Of a stretch of 64,000 nucleotides of DNA, positions 18,491 to 27,486 are shown in pieces (position 1 is the stretch's first letter; each line of letters begins with the position of its first letter). The translations under genes and the position numbers were made by a program. Origin of the DNA: Candidatus Didemnitutus mandela. Its GTDB lineage: Bacteria; Verrucomicrobiota; Verrucomicrobiia; Opitutales; Opitutaceae. Under the pieces are notes generated by a model. That model worked only from the letters and a program-made list of their open reading frames with translations. It made no database searches and had not been told where the DNA came from. The DNA lies in assembly GCA_002591725.1 (NCBI GenBank), contig NJAL01000005.1:227337-291336 (forward strand), given 5' to 3'.

Positions 18491-18955
18491 TCAGCGATAG
18501 CTTTTGTCAGTAATCACGCGAAAAGAGGTCGCGGTGGAGCTGGCCCCAGCGATTGCAGAGGCAGCGGCTGACTCCGAAAAATTGTCGGAAGCCGTGGTGT
18601 TTTGGGTAAAACGATAAGAGTTCCGTTTTTGAATAAGAACGAGCTCGGGCGACTCAGCGATGCGCTGCACCTGAATTTCCTTCGGCAACACCAGGCCGAG
18701 TTTCATGTCCGTGTTCTGTTTCAACAAAGTACTTGGACTGATGGCGGTGGAGACTTCGCTACGTACCTCGTTGAGTTGATTCCTGGCTTTTTTAATTTGC
18801 ACCTCAAGCTCGCAATTGCGGCGCTTAGTAGAAAAAATCTCCTGGCGCATCCACACGACACCGAGGGAGAGCGAACCGCTGAACACAAACAAACTAAGGC
18901 TGAGTAAAACAACTTTGGCGACGAAAGTGTGAGCTGGAGGTGGGAGTGGACGCAT
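18491..18955 (-). CDS. ftsL: FtsL-like septum protein
   Basis: This is a small bitopic protein of about 154 aa from the ATG at 18955 (MRPLPPPAHTFVAKVV). A longer frame from 19096 lies mostly inside rsmH and is rejected. One membrane helix (about 12-36) is followed by a charged heptad-like segment (EIFSTKRRNCELEVQIKKAR), as in FtsL/FtsB proteins that activate FtsWI. The Ser/Thr/Ala-rich C-terminal tail has no family resemblance. FtsL is poorly conserved. The call rests on topology and on its position between rsmH and ftsI. Confidence 0.8.
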   Translation of the reverse strand: MRPLPPPAHTFVAKVVLLSLSLFVFSGSLSLGVVWMRQEIFSTKRRNCELEVQIKKARNQLNEVRSEVSTAISPSTLLKQNTDMKLGLVLPKEIQVQRIAESPELVLIQKRNSYRFTQNTTASDNFSESAAASAIAGASSTATSFRVITDKSYR

Positions 18956-18962
18956 TATTATT

Positions 18963-19919
18963 TCAGTGTTTTCGTAGGACGCGAAGCTTCGCGGAACGGC
19001 TGCGCGGGTTGCGGGCGATTTCAGTACAGGAAGGAACAAGCGGCTTGCGTGTGAGCGGCTCGGCAAACTTCGGGCGAAGCTGCTGGGGCATAGCATCGGA
19101 AGCGTCGACGGCCTGGCCGCATTGGCGGCGAAAAAACTGCTTTACCGACCGACTTTCGAGAGAATGAAAACTGATGACCATCAACACACCGCCTGGCACG
19201 AGACGCGCGAACGCCTCCGGGAGTGCGTTCTCTATGGCGCCGATTTCGTCATTCACGGCGATACGTATGCCTTGAAAGGCGCGGGTTGCAGGATGAATCC
19301 GGTTTCCTCGTTTTCCAACAGCCGGAACCGCATCGACAATGAGCTGAGCCAACGTCGCGGTGCGCTCGAGAACACCGGTGCCGCGAGCAGCTTTGATGGC
19401 GTTTACAATCCGCCGCCAATGGTATTCCTCACCGTAGCCGCGAATTGCCCGCACTAGGGCATCGCAGGAAGCAATTTCCAGCCAGCGGCCAGCCGGCGAA
19501 CCGTTGCGCGGATCGAACCGCATGTCGGCCGTCGCATCCTGGCGAAAGGAAAAACCGCGTTCCGCTTCATCGAGCTGAAAGGAGGAAACGCCGAGGTCGA
19601 AGAGGACACCGTTGAAATTGCGTTCCGGCAGCACGGCAAGATTGCCAAAACTCAGGTCGATAAAGCGAAACGTCGCCGGAAATTCGAACGCCACCTGCGC
19701 AGCGCGCAGACGTGCAGCTGGATCGCGGTCGATAGCTGTGACGTGTGCCCCCGCAGCAAGTATCGCCTTTGTGTGGCCACCGCCGCCAAAAGTGCAATCG
19801 AGAATGCGCTGCCCAGCCTGCGGCGCAAGGTATTCCAATACCTCGCTCAGCATTACCGGCACGTGACCATCGGTTGTCATGGAGTGTGGAAGGGCTTCAA
19901 AGGAAGCGGTCGTGAACAT
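18963..19919 (-). CDS. rsmH: 16S rRNA m4C1402 methyltransferase RsmH (MraW)
   Basis: This S-adenosylmethionine enzyme N4-methylates C1402 of 16S rRNA. It has about 318 aa from the ATG at 19919, which has AGGGGA seven bases upstream. A TTG at 19940 extends the frame but is less likely. Motifs are [13 protein letters not shown], the SAM site [34 protein letters not shown], and the family-specific [18 protein letters not shown] stretch ([19 protein letters not shown]). It ends with [16 protein letters not shown]. It sits between mraZ and ftsL, as in most bacteria. Confidence 0.95.
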   Translation of the reverse strand: MFTTASFEALPHSMTTDGHVPVMLSEVLEYLAPQAGQRILDCTFGGGGHTKAILAAGAHVTAIDRDPAARLRAAQVAFEFPATFRFIDLSFGNLAVLPERNFNGVLFDLGVSSFQLDEAERGFSFRQDATADMRFDPRNGSPAGRWLEIASCDALVRAIRGYGEEYHWRRIVNAIKAARGTGVLERTATLAQLIVDAVPAVGKRGNRIHPATRAFQGIRIAVNDEIGAIENALPEAFARLVPGGVLMVISFHSLESRSVKQFFRRQCGQAVDASDAMPQQLRPKFAEPLTRKPLVPSCTEIARNPRSRSAKLRVLRKH

Positions 19920-20048
19920 GGGGCTTCCCCTAAGCGGCAAGGGAGGTTTATTGCAGCACCCCGCAGAACCTGGCGATGAGTGACCAAAATAGGCGCCAGT
20001 TTCGGGATGGTGAGAAAACAGATGGGGGTCGCATCGTGCTCCATGTTA

Positions 20049-20501
20049 TTATAAACCGATGCGGCGCATCATATCGCCGAAATTTTCGCCTATCGTCGCA
20101 CGCTGGAGATCGTCCCAACACAATGGGCTCATGATGTTGAAAGTATCGCCCATGCCGCAAAGCACGGTGTCGCGACCAATGCCAGCATGGCGGAGCAGAT
20201 CCACGGTGACTCCGAAGCGGCCCTGCTTGTCGAGAGTGAACGACAGTGCGTCGGAGAAAATACGCGCCTTCACCGCCTGCGCATCGCGGTCGGAAAGCTT
20301 CATCTCGGAGACCTGTGCAATCAGTCGCGTCACGCGGGTGGGTGGCAGCACGGCAATGTAACCATCAGGGTGCGGCATTGCTAAAAACGTCTCCTTCTCG
20401 GTGTGCATCCAGCGCCAAACCGACGGAACCGTGAGGCGATTCTTGTCGTCGAGCGTATGCTGAAAACGCCCCGAATAGACGTTGGTGTTAGGTTCTAACA
20501 T
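20049..20501 (-). CDS. mraZ: transcriptional regulator MraZ
   Basis: MraZ is a SpoVT/AbrB-fold DNA-binding protein that opens the dcw cluster and regulates its own promoter. It has 150 aa with two tandem AbrB-like halves: about 8-60 (YSGRFQHTLDDKNRLTVPS) and about 80-140 (FSDALSFTLDKQGRFGVTVD). Each half carries the DxxGR-like core (DDKNRL, DKQGRF). It is the first gene of the cluster. Three 10-bp-spaced TGGRN repeats lie 23-47 bp upstream of its ATG and are the probable autoregulatory site. It is intact. Confidence 0.93.
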   Translation of the reverse strand: MLEPNTNVYSGRFQHTLDDKNRLTVPSVWRWMHTEKETFLAMPHPDGYIAVLPPTRVTRLIAQVSEMKLSDRDAQAVKARIFSDALSFTLDKQGRFGVTVDLLRHAGIGRDTVLCGMGDTFNIMSPLCWDDLQRATIGENFGDMMRRIGL

Positions 20502-20523
20502 AGAGATGTTCTGATCCTAATTC

Positions 20524-20548
20524 CTCCAGAACACCCCATTTCAATCCA
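20524..20548 (-). promoter_or_regulatory. MraZ box: three direct repeats upstream of mraZ
   Basis: Read on the minus strand, TGGAT, TGGGG and TGGAG start exactly 10 bp apart (genomic 20548, 20538 and 20528, running toward mraZ). In other bacteria MraZ binds TGGGN direct repeats separated by 5-nt spacers just upstream of its own gene. The repeat unit, spacing and position all agree. The operator function is inferred. Confidence 0.6.
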
Positions 20549-20563
20549 CCCCCCCCTTTTTTT

Positions 20564-20569
20564 TGTCAA
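20564..20569 (-). promoter_or_regulatory. candidate -35 element of the dcw promoter
   Basis: A perfect TTGACA on the minus strand precedes A and G homopolymer runs (eight of each) and then the MraZ boxes. No good -10 hexamer lies 16-19 bp downstream; GATTGA or ATTGAA are the best available. The core promoter is therefore weak, degenerate, or dependent on another factor. Confidence 0.35.
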
Positions 20570-21374
20570 GAAAACAACCACGTAAGAAGCCTAAAAAATT
20601 ACTCACAAATAACTAAAATACTTCATTTCTGGAATGGAATGTTCCCAACCGCTTTTTGTGATGTAGATTCCACCCTCTCTTCTCGCAGTTCGTTTTTACA
20701 CGGGGAAGTTTCTTCAGCTGTTTAGGGGAATCTTCGGCGACGAGACGAATCAGACCTCCAACCAGACGTCTTTCGCATAGCTAGAACAGCAAGCTCAGAG
20801 CGCACTAACACCTTCCATGCTGCCAAACCGGCGCTTTTTCGGATTTGTCACGCTTCTTTGCAGGTAGCTCTTTTCCCATTAAAGAACCGACCGCCACCGT
20901 CTGTGTCGTTCTCGGTTCCGTGTCCCGTTCTTTGGCAGGCTTTCACACCTCTTGCTCCCGATGTCTCGAGACAGCTTATAAAAGCTGTCTTCGTCTATCC
21001 CCCCACAGCCTCCTAAAATGCTGCAGCCCCACCCGTGCAAAAGCCCAGAGGGCTGCACATTCGCTTTCTGGAGCAATTCGAAGAGCTTGGTGACGAGGTG
21101 GACCCGATCTTTGCAGTACAAGTTCAAGAAACGACTCCGAACCTCCTTCCGAAAATCATCTTCCGCGCGTCCAGACAATACCACCATTGAGACCACGATT
21201 ACGAATATTCGGAAGCCGTGGCGAGGTAAGTTGGAGCGGCACATGGCCGGACAAGGCCTACAATCTCGTCTTCTGGTCGGATACACTAGTGTATTTCGCA
21301 TCTGAAGAAAAGTGCCGGTCTCCCCCTTCATCAACACTAACTATCTATCTTTATGAGTGTTGCCGACCACTACT

Positions 21375-21392
21375 ACTATTGGGACTATTGGG
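21375..21392. repeat. 9-bp tandem duplication (actattggg x2)
   Basis: Two exact adjacent copies of a 9-bp unit lie inside decayed DNA. It is one of several small tandem duplications in the non-coding stretches. Confidence 0.8.
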
Positions 21393-21480
21393 ACTTCACA
21401 CACCTATCTATCTATAAAGAATGTCTGCGGAAAGGCCAAAGGCCAAGGCCCCAAAAAATTCTTTGCTTTGCAGCACGTCA

Positions 21481-21512
21481 TCCCAAGCAGCTATGATCCC
21501 AAGCAGCTATGA
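21481..21512. repeat. 16-bp tandem duplication (tcccaagcagctatga x2)
   Basis: Two exact adjacent 16-bp copies are followed by a further partial match (tcc). It is a likely slippage or microhomology duplication in DNA under no coding constraint. Confidence 0.85.
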
Positions 21513-22416
21513 TCCGGACTGGGGCCGCCCTTTCAGCCTGTCAGCGATTAGCAAGCCAACTCGGGGGAATTTATGATCCTTCCCTTTAGCACCAATCAAC
21601 GGTTGCCATAATCGTCGCAAAAGGCCGTTCTCCGCCGCTTGCACGATCATATTCGTCTGCTTTTTGTCGGCCGTCTTATTCGAAACGTCAAAGGCGGTGA
21701 TGTTGTAATCGCAACCGCGCCGTTCCTCCAAGCTAACGGCCATCACGTGGTTCTTGACGTAGCGGGCTGCAAGGTGCTGACCAAATGCCATGAACGGCTT
21801 CTGGTCCATTAGCATAGTTTACTACATAAACGCACCCCGAGCAAATCAAATAGAAGCTCCGTAGCTTTCCCCTCGGCGGGCATCTCGCTTTTGTGCTATC
21901 GTGATCGGAAGCTTTTAACATCGTTTTTTCCGAAAAGCAGCAGCTTACGAGTTGTCTTTGGTTTTTCGTGCCAACGGCAGGTGGAACCCCTCCCAGCACT
22001 ATCACACAAGATCTTAATGGCGATTTGTTTGCGTCAGCCGCCATGCCAGGCTATTATTTCAATGTGAGTGTCAGCCATTTTCGGATCCCAATCGCTATCG
22101 TAAGATGTGTTTTTGCGCGTTTCGTTTGCCGAGTTTTAAAACCGTCTCAACTCGCCAACCTTGGCTTTGCGATTCCTTTTCACTGCCGAAAAAGTGCTGT
22201 CTACTCTTGCATTTGCTTTTTCAGGTGCCTGCGTAATCAAGCCGCATGGCCGTCTCTGTCTCCGTTCGAACCCCAAATAATCCCGACTCGAGCAAAAACT
22301 CTGCAGTCAAACCATCGACACCGAAGCTGTCCGCCTACAAACAAGTCGAATTTCCAAAGCTTGACTCCAAACGTCATGTCTGCTTGCCAAAGGGTAGTGG
22401 CGCGCGCTTGGGCAGT

Positions 22417-24130
22417 TCAAGCGAGTTTGTTTTGGTTGTACCGGTCGCCACGGCAACTTTCTGAAAGCTCTTCAGATCGCGAAGATAAAGCTGCGCCACC
22501 TTCTAGCCGGCTCGTGCTCGTATACTCATGTTTTTTCAAGCACACCGATACGTGCAGTGCTTTGCCCGAGCTCCTCAAGTCCGTCGCATTAAACACCAAT
22601 TCGTCAAAAGCAAGTATCGTATAGCTGAGATAGCTAAGATCTAAACAGGAAGGATATTGCGGCAACAATGTCAGATCGATGTCAATGCAACTACAGCCGA
22701 TCTGCAGCCTGATTCTCATGCAAAAACAAAAGCCCAGATATTTTGTGCGCATAAAAATCGAAATTTATCCAACCGTGTGTGTGGCTAGGTAACCGGCAGA
22801 TGGTCTGCGGGATTGTAAAGTGTCCGCAACCACAGCATCGCCCATCATGCCGGATGCCACGCCACAAAAACCGTATCCGCGAGCGACTCGATTAAGGAAA
22901 CCGCCAGCGGGCCTACCTGTCACCAGCACTAACACGAGTGGTTTTCTCATTACCCGTGATTTGCTCAGAAAAAATTCCTGTGGCCCAGAAAATCCAGTGA
23001 TGTCCCCTCCCCTCTGGTCGCTTCGTAGCTTCGCAAAGCTGATTTAATTTAAATTTACCTATTTTAACTTACCTATAACCGCCGCGACCGCTTCCTTGGC
23101 TTGTATCGGTATCCAGTTTATCTCAACCGCGCGCATAGTTTATCTCAACCGCGCGCATATTAATAAAGTTTTCCCCCGTGGAAAAAATTTTTCGAGCACC
23201 TGGCTTACCGTCACGCTGTCCGTCTCGCAACAGCAGCCTAACACCCATGTTTCCAGTTGATCGATCGGCACACCGGCCAGCGGACCGATCAAGGCTACCA
23301 ACGGACTGCAGGCAGCGAGCAGCAACACACAATTATTTTTCAGAAAGATAAATGAACGCTGTACGATATCGCACTCCGTATCGAAAAAATAAGATGCAGT
23401 CGCGTTAATCTCTTTCGAACCGGATCGGAATAGCGGGGTAGCAGCCATCAAAAAAAGCTGAGACACATTTTCGCTGCCAACACCGCTAACACAGCGGCAT
23501 CGAGCCGATTCAGGAACACTACGTAACTCTGGACCAGTTTGGCAAGATAGGGTCCACTTCGCTCCCCATATCGATTTGTGTCGACGTCGAGCCCAACAAG
23601 AAACGATTGGCACGTCGCATCGTTCAAATCAGCCGCCACACGTGAGCACGCAATTCGATTATGTTTTCCTCAATCCGACATGACATATCCGTGACCCCCA
23701 ATTCTTTTCGCAGCACCTTCCATGAGGAAGAAAACACTTACGGAGCAAGGAGTGCCACTGGGTACTGTTGAAGTCTGCCGTCAGCGTTGGGACGCTAGCA
23801 TCCACCGCTGCACGAAACAGAAGCAAATAAATTTTACGCAAGTAGCGCTCGGAAATATTCGTGATGAAATAGCCCTGTTTTGATAGTCCTGTTTTGCTTG
23901 TACCTAGCACCATAAGCCGCAACGTCGATTCCTGAAAGCCGCGCACACGTGTCTGTGTAGTTGCAGCTTCAAGAAAAGGATCATTCCCCTTTGCTTCGGA
24001 CACCCAGAGCTCTACCGCTGTCCATGAGCAACGTTCGCTGCCGGCACAAACGTTTAACAGATGCCCGCAACCGCTGCCTCCTTAGCACCAATATGCTCGG
24101 TTTGCTCGATGACTGCAAGATCCCATAACT
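22417..24130 (-). pseudogene. GH3 beta-glucosidase (BglX-like) pseudogene
   Basis: Nearly a whole glycoside hydrolase family 3 protein can be read on the minus strand across several frames. In order these are: WDLAVIEQTEHIGAKEAAVAG (about 24120), then GNDPFLEAAT and TRVRGFQ. Next come NISERYLRKIYLLLFRAAVD (family form NISERTLREIYLPPFRAAVD) and, near 23.6 kb, ADLNDATCQSFLVGLDVD (nucleophile loop region). Then RLDAAVLAVLAAKM, RSFIFLKNN, PLVALIGPLAG and QLETWVLG. Last are KPLVLVLVTGRPAGGF with PSAGYLATHTVG (about 22.8 kb), and DIDLTLLPQYPSCLDLSY with LAFDELVFNATDLRSSGKAL in the C-terminal domain. At least five frameshifts and several stops separate the pieces. The protein would have been exported and would have cut beta-glucosides. 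It is clearly dead. Confidence 0.85.
23115..23158. repeat. 22-bp tandem duplication inside the GH3 pseudogene
   Basis: Two exact adjacent 22-bp copies (unit begins agtttatctcaacc) lie within the decayed GH3 reading frame. The unit is not a multiple of three, so the duplication itself shifts the frame. Confidence 0.9.
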
Positions 24131-24875
24131 AAACTATGCAGTCACAAACAGAATCTAGAAAGTAATTTAATAAGAGCAAACCACACCAAACCGAAAAGCA
24201 AAGGAATACGCAATCATAACTACATTACTAGGCCGTAAGTTGCTGCGAGTTTTTGTTTCGACAACGCCCACGATGTTGAGCTAAGCTCTCACCTCAACCG
24301 CTTCGATATCTAGATATCTGTTACAATTCCAAGGAGCTTTTCCCGGTCCTATCATGTCCCATATTGAAGAAAACTGTACCACCCCCACCTTCTTGTTCGA
24401 TGGTTGTTACAAAAGCGCCTACACCCGCTGTTCGAATGTCTCGTTTCGTCGGTAGCGGCGGCCCCCGGCCCGGGCAGCTGCAAGCGCCGCGACGAACTGT
24501 CTTATCTGCGTTGCGTTAAATTTTGACTGATCGTCCGAGTTAATACATGTGTTACAGTGTAAGCTAAGTAATAGTATAGACTCGGGAAGACTCGGGAAAA
24601 GAGCTGCTACTTAATTGCGAAAGACTAAATCCAAAAAATCCAAAGTAAGTCAGGTGAATTACAAACCACATTCATTTACATCGAAAAAGCATTGAGCTAC
24701 AGTTTTCCGATTCACAGAATCGGCTCCCCCCTACCCCCCTAAAGAGCCAGCCAGCTACCCAATCGCAAAAAGATACGAATAGCTGGACGATCGGAGACTG
24801 AATGGAAACTTAAATCATTCCCATTGCTGCACTGTTCAAGCTTGCTTTGTGACTTCGTCCACAGTTCCTGTAAAC
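24131..24875. other. non-coding stretch upstream of the DUF971 gene
   Basis: No gene is seen. The GH3 signal fades at about 24.13 kb, and its N-terminal segment would have lain here but is no longer readable. A 10-bp tandem repeat (gactcgggaa x2) is at about 24580-24600. Confidence 0.5.
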
Positions 24876-25184
24876 ATGATGTTCACTCCGGACAACGTAC
24901 AGATAATCGGCACTGAAATCGCCATTCGTTGGAACAATGGCGAAGAAAGCTATATCCCATGCACTCGTTTGCGCGCCGCATCGCCCAGCGCCGAAGTGCG
25001 GGGTGAGTACGATATTTTTAGCCAGCGCTATGGTGGCGAAACGATGCAAAACTTTTCGGACGTTACTGTGTGTTTCTGGGAAAAGGTCGGAAACTATGCG
25101 CTGCGTTTCGACTTCAGCGACGGCCATCGCACCGGACTTTATAGCTACGATATGCTGCGCGAACTTGGGCAACTATCCCCCTAG
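24876..25184 (+). CDS. DUF971 family protein (GBBH-like N-terminal domain)
   Basis: This is a 102-aa protein from the ATG at 24876 (a second ATG at 24879). A GTG at 24849 is also in frame. The sequence matches the small DUF971 domain found at the N-terminus of gamma-butyrobetaine hydroxylases and as stand-alone proteins linked to Fe-S or P-loop partners. It begins with VQIIGTEIAIRWNNGEESYI, then TRLRAASPSAEVRGE, and ends VGNYALRFDFSDGHRTGLYS, YDMLREL. The cysteines often found in the middle (form LRxxCPCAxC) are Ser/Ala/Val here, so metal binding is doubtful. It is convergent with lpxA, stops 13 bp apart. It is intact between decayed DNA and the lipid A genes, so it is presumably retained by selection. 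The biochemical role is unknown. Confidence 0.8.
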   Translation: MMFTPDNVQIIGTEIAIRWNNGEESYIPCTRLRAASPSAEVRGEYDIFSQRYGGETMQNFSDVTVCFWEKVGNYALRFDFSDGHRTGLYSYDMLRELGQLSP

Positions 25185-25197
25185 CTGTCCCCGGTCG

Positions 25198-25998
25198 TTA
25201 GTGGCCAGCGACAACGCCTCGCTTGCTTTGTTCAATGAACTGGAGGAAGTACTGAAAGTCACCGGCACCGGCGTTGCCGAACGTGTGTGTCCGCATTTTC
25301 TCCAAAGTCTGGGAGCGGCTGCAGCCGGAACGATAAAATAAGCGGAAGGCATATTTTATCGCGTCGATCCGCTCCGCGCTGAAGCCGAGGCGTTCCATCC
25401 CGATTTTATTAATCGAACGGGCAATCGCTGGGTTGCCATCTGCAACGACGAACGGCGGTACATCCTGAACGACTTTTGACATGGCGCCGACCATCACATG
25501 GGTGCCAATGCGACAAAATTGGTGGATGCCGCACTTTGCTCCTATCGTGACGTAGTTCTTGATAACACAGTGTCCAGCGATGCCTACTTCATTGCTCGCA
25601 ATGATATTACTGCCTATCTTGCAATCGTGTGCGATATGAGAATGAGCCAGGAACAGGTTATCATTCTCCACAACGGTAAAGCCACCATCGTTCGTCGCGC
25701 TGTGGATGCTGACATATTCGCGAAACACATTGCAATCGCCAATGCACACGCCCACTCGGCTGTTCTTATATTTCAAGTCCTGGGTCTTTGTGCCAATGCA
25801 GGTAAACGGAAAAATTTCACATTTCTTCCCAACCGAGGTGAGCCCTTCAACGTTTGCGTGATGGTGGAGCTTTGTGCCCGCATCCAAAGTCACCTCCGAG
25901 CCAACGTAAGCGTAGGCTCCGATAGCAACATCCTCACCGAGTTCCGCTCCGGACTCGATGATCGCAGTAGGATGGATTCCCCGAGACATTGCCCTCAC
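25198..25998 (-). CDS. lpxA: UDP-GlcNAc O-acyltransferase LpxA
   Basis: LpxA is the first enzyme of lipid A synthesis and moves a 3-hydroxyacyl chain from ACP to UDP-GlcNAc in the cytoplasm. It has 266 aa, the family length. An N-terminal left-handed beta-helix of hexapeptide repeats ([20 protein letters not shown]) includes the catalytic His region ([16 protein letters not shown]) and the [12 protein letters not shown] stretch. A C-terminal helical domain holds [15 protein letters not shown]. Its ATG forms an ATGA overlap with the lpxC-fabZ stop, so the two are co-translated. It shows that the cell is diderm with at least the start of the LPS pathway. Confidence 0.96.
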   Translation of the reverse strand: MRAMSRGIHPTAIIESGAELGEDVAIGAYAYVGSEVTLDAGTKLHHHANVEGLTSVGKKCEIFPFTCIGTKTQDLKYKNSRVGVCIGDCNVFREYVSIHSATNDGGFTVVENDNLFLAHSHIAHDCKIGSNIIASNEVGIAGHCVIKNYVTIGAKCGIHQFCRIGTHVMVGAMSKVVQDVPPFVVADGNPAIARSINKIGMERLGFSAERIDAIKYAFRLFYRSGCSRSQTLEKMRTHTFGNAGAGDFQYFLQFIEQSKRGVVAGH

Positions 25999-27314
25999 TC
26001 CACTTTAGAGTTATTGGCCAAAACAAACATTAATTTTGCGGAAGAGACGACCTGACCGTCCACCATACATTCGCCTTCGGCGCAGGCAATGGTACCGCGG
26101 ACTTTGGTCAGTTTCACCTTAATGTTGAGCTGATCGCCGGGCCGGACAGGCTTCCGCCACTTCACTTTGTCGCAGCTCATAAAGAGCGCAGTCATTCTTT
26201 CGATGGAGGCATGATGCAACAAGAGAATACCAGCAGCCTGCGCCATCGCTTCAATTTGGAGCACACCCGGCATCACGGGATTACCGGGATAATGGCCCTG
26301 GAAAAACGGCTCGTTGATCGTGACGTTTTTGATGGCGATTAAAGAGTCGTTGCCAATCTCGACCACGCGGTCGATCATCACGAACGGATAGCGGTGTGGC
26401 AATGTGTCGAGGATGCGGCGCACATCGAGCTTAGCTTCAGTCTTAGGCTCGACCGGATTGGCGGGCTTTTTCCCAGTTTGGCGCCAAGTTTCGTATTTTT
26501 CAGCAAGCAGCTTTGTTAGTTCAGCACTAAGCGCGTGACCGGGCCGCATTGCCACAATGTGAGCCTTCAAGGGAAGGCCTAACAGTGTGATATCTCCGAT
26601 GATGTCGAGGATTTTGTGGCGGACGAACTCATCCTGGAATCGCAGCGGTTCCTTCGAGATAATTTTATCTTCCTTGATCACGATGGCGCTGTCGAGCGAG
26701 CCGCCCTTGATCTTGCCAAGTTTCAACAATTTCTCGATATCCTCGTAAATGGTGAAAGTCCGCGCGGCGGCGACCTGAGTGATATAGATTTCGGGATCGG
26801 CCGTGAGCGAAAGGTATTGCGTGTAAATGCCGCGATCGTCCGCGCTGGTGCAGGTAATCTTTAACCCGTTATAGGGCAGCGCTATAATCGAAGAGTTCCC
26901 GCGCGAAACGGACACCGTCTCGGTCAGCGAAAAATATTCCCGTTCGGCATTCTGTTCAACCAGCTGGCCTTCTTGGATGAGGTTAACAAATTCGCGGGCT
27001 GAACCGTCCATGATGGGCGGCTCGCTCGCGTTAATCTCGATCAACACGTTGTCCACCCCGCAGCCACTCAGAGCGCTGAGGACGTGTTCGACCGTGTCAA
27101 CCTTGGCATTTCCTTGCTGAACACTCGTAGCCCGCACGAGATCGGTTACCAGATCGATGCGCGGCTTGATTTCTGGATGACCGCATAGATCGATGCGCCG
27201 AAAAACGATGCCGTGATTCTCCGGGGCTGGTTTTAAGGTCAGGTGCACAGGGTTTCCGGTATGCAAAGCGTTGCCCTTGATAGAGACTTCGCGCAAAAGT
27301 GTTCGCTGCTTCAT
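25995..27314 (-). CDS. lpxC-fabZ: LpxC-FabZ fusion (UDP-3-O-acyl-GlcNAc deacetylase / 3-hydroxyacyl-ACP dehydratase)
   Basis: This is a bifunctional protein of about 439 aa from the ATG at 27314 ([20 protein letters not shown]). A longer frame from 27473 runs into the efp promoter region and is rejected. Residues 1 to about 275 are LpxC, the zinc deacetylase that commits UDP-acyl-GlcNAc to lipid A. The zinc ligands are seen as VEHVLS (H77) and [10 protein letters not shown] (H233, D237), with the catalytic His in PGHAL (H260). Residues about 297-439 are FabZ, the fatty-acid dehydratase, with [20 protein letters not shown] (H341, E355). This fusion is known from Bacteroidota and some PVC bacteria. 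It is co-transcribed with lpxA and divergent from efp. Confidence 0.96.
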   Translation of the reverse strand: MKQRTLLREVSIKGNALHTGNPVHLTLKPAPENHGIVFRRIDLCGHPEIKPRIDLVTDLVRATSVQQGNAKVDTVEHVLSALSGCGVDNVLIEINASEPPIMDGSAREFVNLIQEGQLVEQNAEREYFSLTETVSVSRGNSSIIALPYNGLKITCTSADDRGIYTQYLSLTADPEIYITQVAAARTFTIYEDIEKLLKLGKIKGGSLDSAIVIKEDKIISKEPLRFQDEFVRHKILDIIGDITLLGLPLKAHIVAMRPGHALSAELTKLLAEKYETWRQTGKKPANPVEPKTEAKLDVRRILDTLPHRYPFVMIDRVVEIGNDSLIAIKNVTINEPFFQGHYPGNPVMPGVLQIEAMAQAAGILLLHHASIERMTALFMSCDKVKWRKPVRPGDQLNIKVKLTKVRGTIACAEGECMVDGQVVSSAKLMFVLANNSKVE

Positions 27315-27332
27315 AAGGAATTGGTGGATGGC

Positions 27333-27361
27333 AGTATCGAAATACGTTGGGGGATAGACAA
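27333..27361 (-). promoter_or_regulatory. candidate sigma70 promoter of lpxC-fabZ-lpxA
   Basis: TTGTCT (27356-27361) and GATACT (27333-27338), minus strand, are separated by 17 bp. Each matches the consensus at 4 of 6 positions. Transcription would begin about 12 bases before the lpxC ATG, leaving little room for a ribosome site. Confidence 0.4.
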
Positions 27362-27430
27362 ACTTCGAGACTAGATGGTAGATGGCGATACCCGTCGGTT
27401 TTCGGTTTAAGGCGGCGGGGCAGAGAGCGG

Positions 27431-27458
27431 TTGACATCGGTAAAGGAAAATCGAGAAT
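27431..27458 (+). promoter_or_regulatory. candidate sigma70 promoter of efp
   Basis: A perfect TTGACA (27431-27436) and GAGAAT (27453-27458) have a 16-bp spacer. The predicted start of transcription is about 20 bases upstream of the efp ATG at 27487. Confidence 0.45.
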
Positions 27459-27486
27459 TTTAAGCCTTTTCAAAAACTCCAGCTAC

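Larger units (their letters stand above)
20571..22416. other. decayed, non-coding stretch
   Basis: There is no intact gene. Minus-strand pieces look protein-derived but are unassigned. One is at about 21507-21815 (VMAVSLEERRGCDYNITAFD, then TADKKQTNMIVQAAENGLLR, LWQPLIGAKGKDHKFPRVG), and shifted upstream text continues it to about 21960. Another lies at about 20900-21340. Short exact tandem duplications cluster at 21375-21512. The piece around 21.5-22.0 kb lies directly downstream of the GH3 pseudogene on the same strand and may be a second gene of the same lost operon. Confidence 0.5.

Noticed and set aside
20549..20564. C8T8 tract as a phase-variation switch for the dcw promoter
   Set aside because: Possible in principle, but an essential cluster is unlikely to be phase variable and there is no evidence of length variation.
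21340..21520. Repeat cluster resembling a short CRISPR or VNTR locus
   Set aside because: The repeats are different units, each only duplicated once and directly adjacent, with no regular spacers and no cas genes.
27315..27473. N-terminal extension of LpxC
   Set aside because: The extra residues have no LpxC similarity and lie over the divergent efp promoter region.
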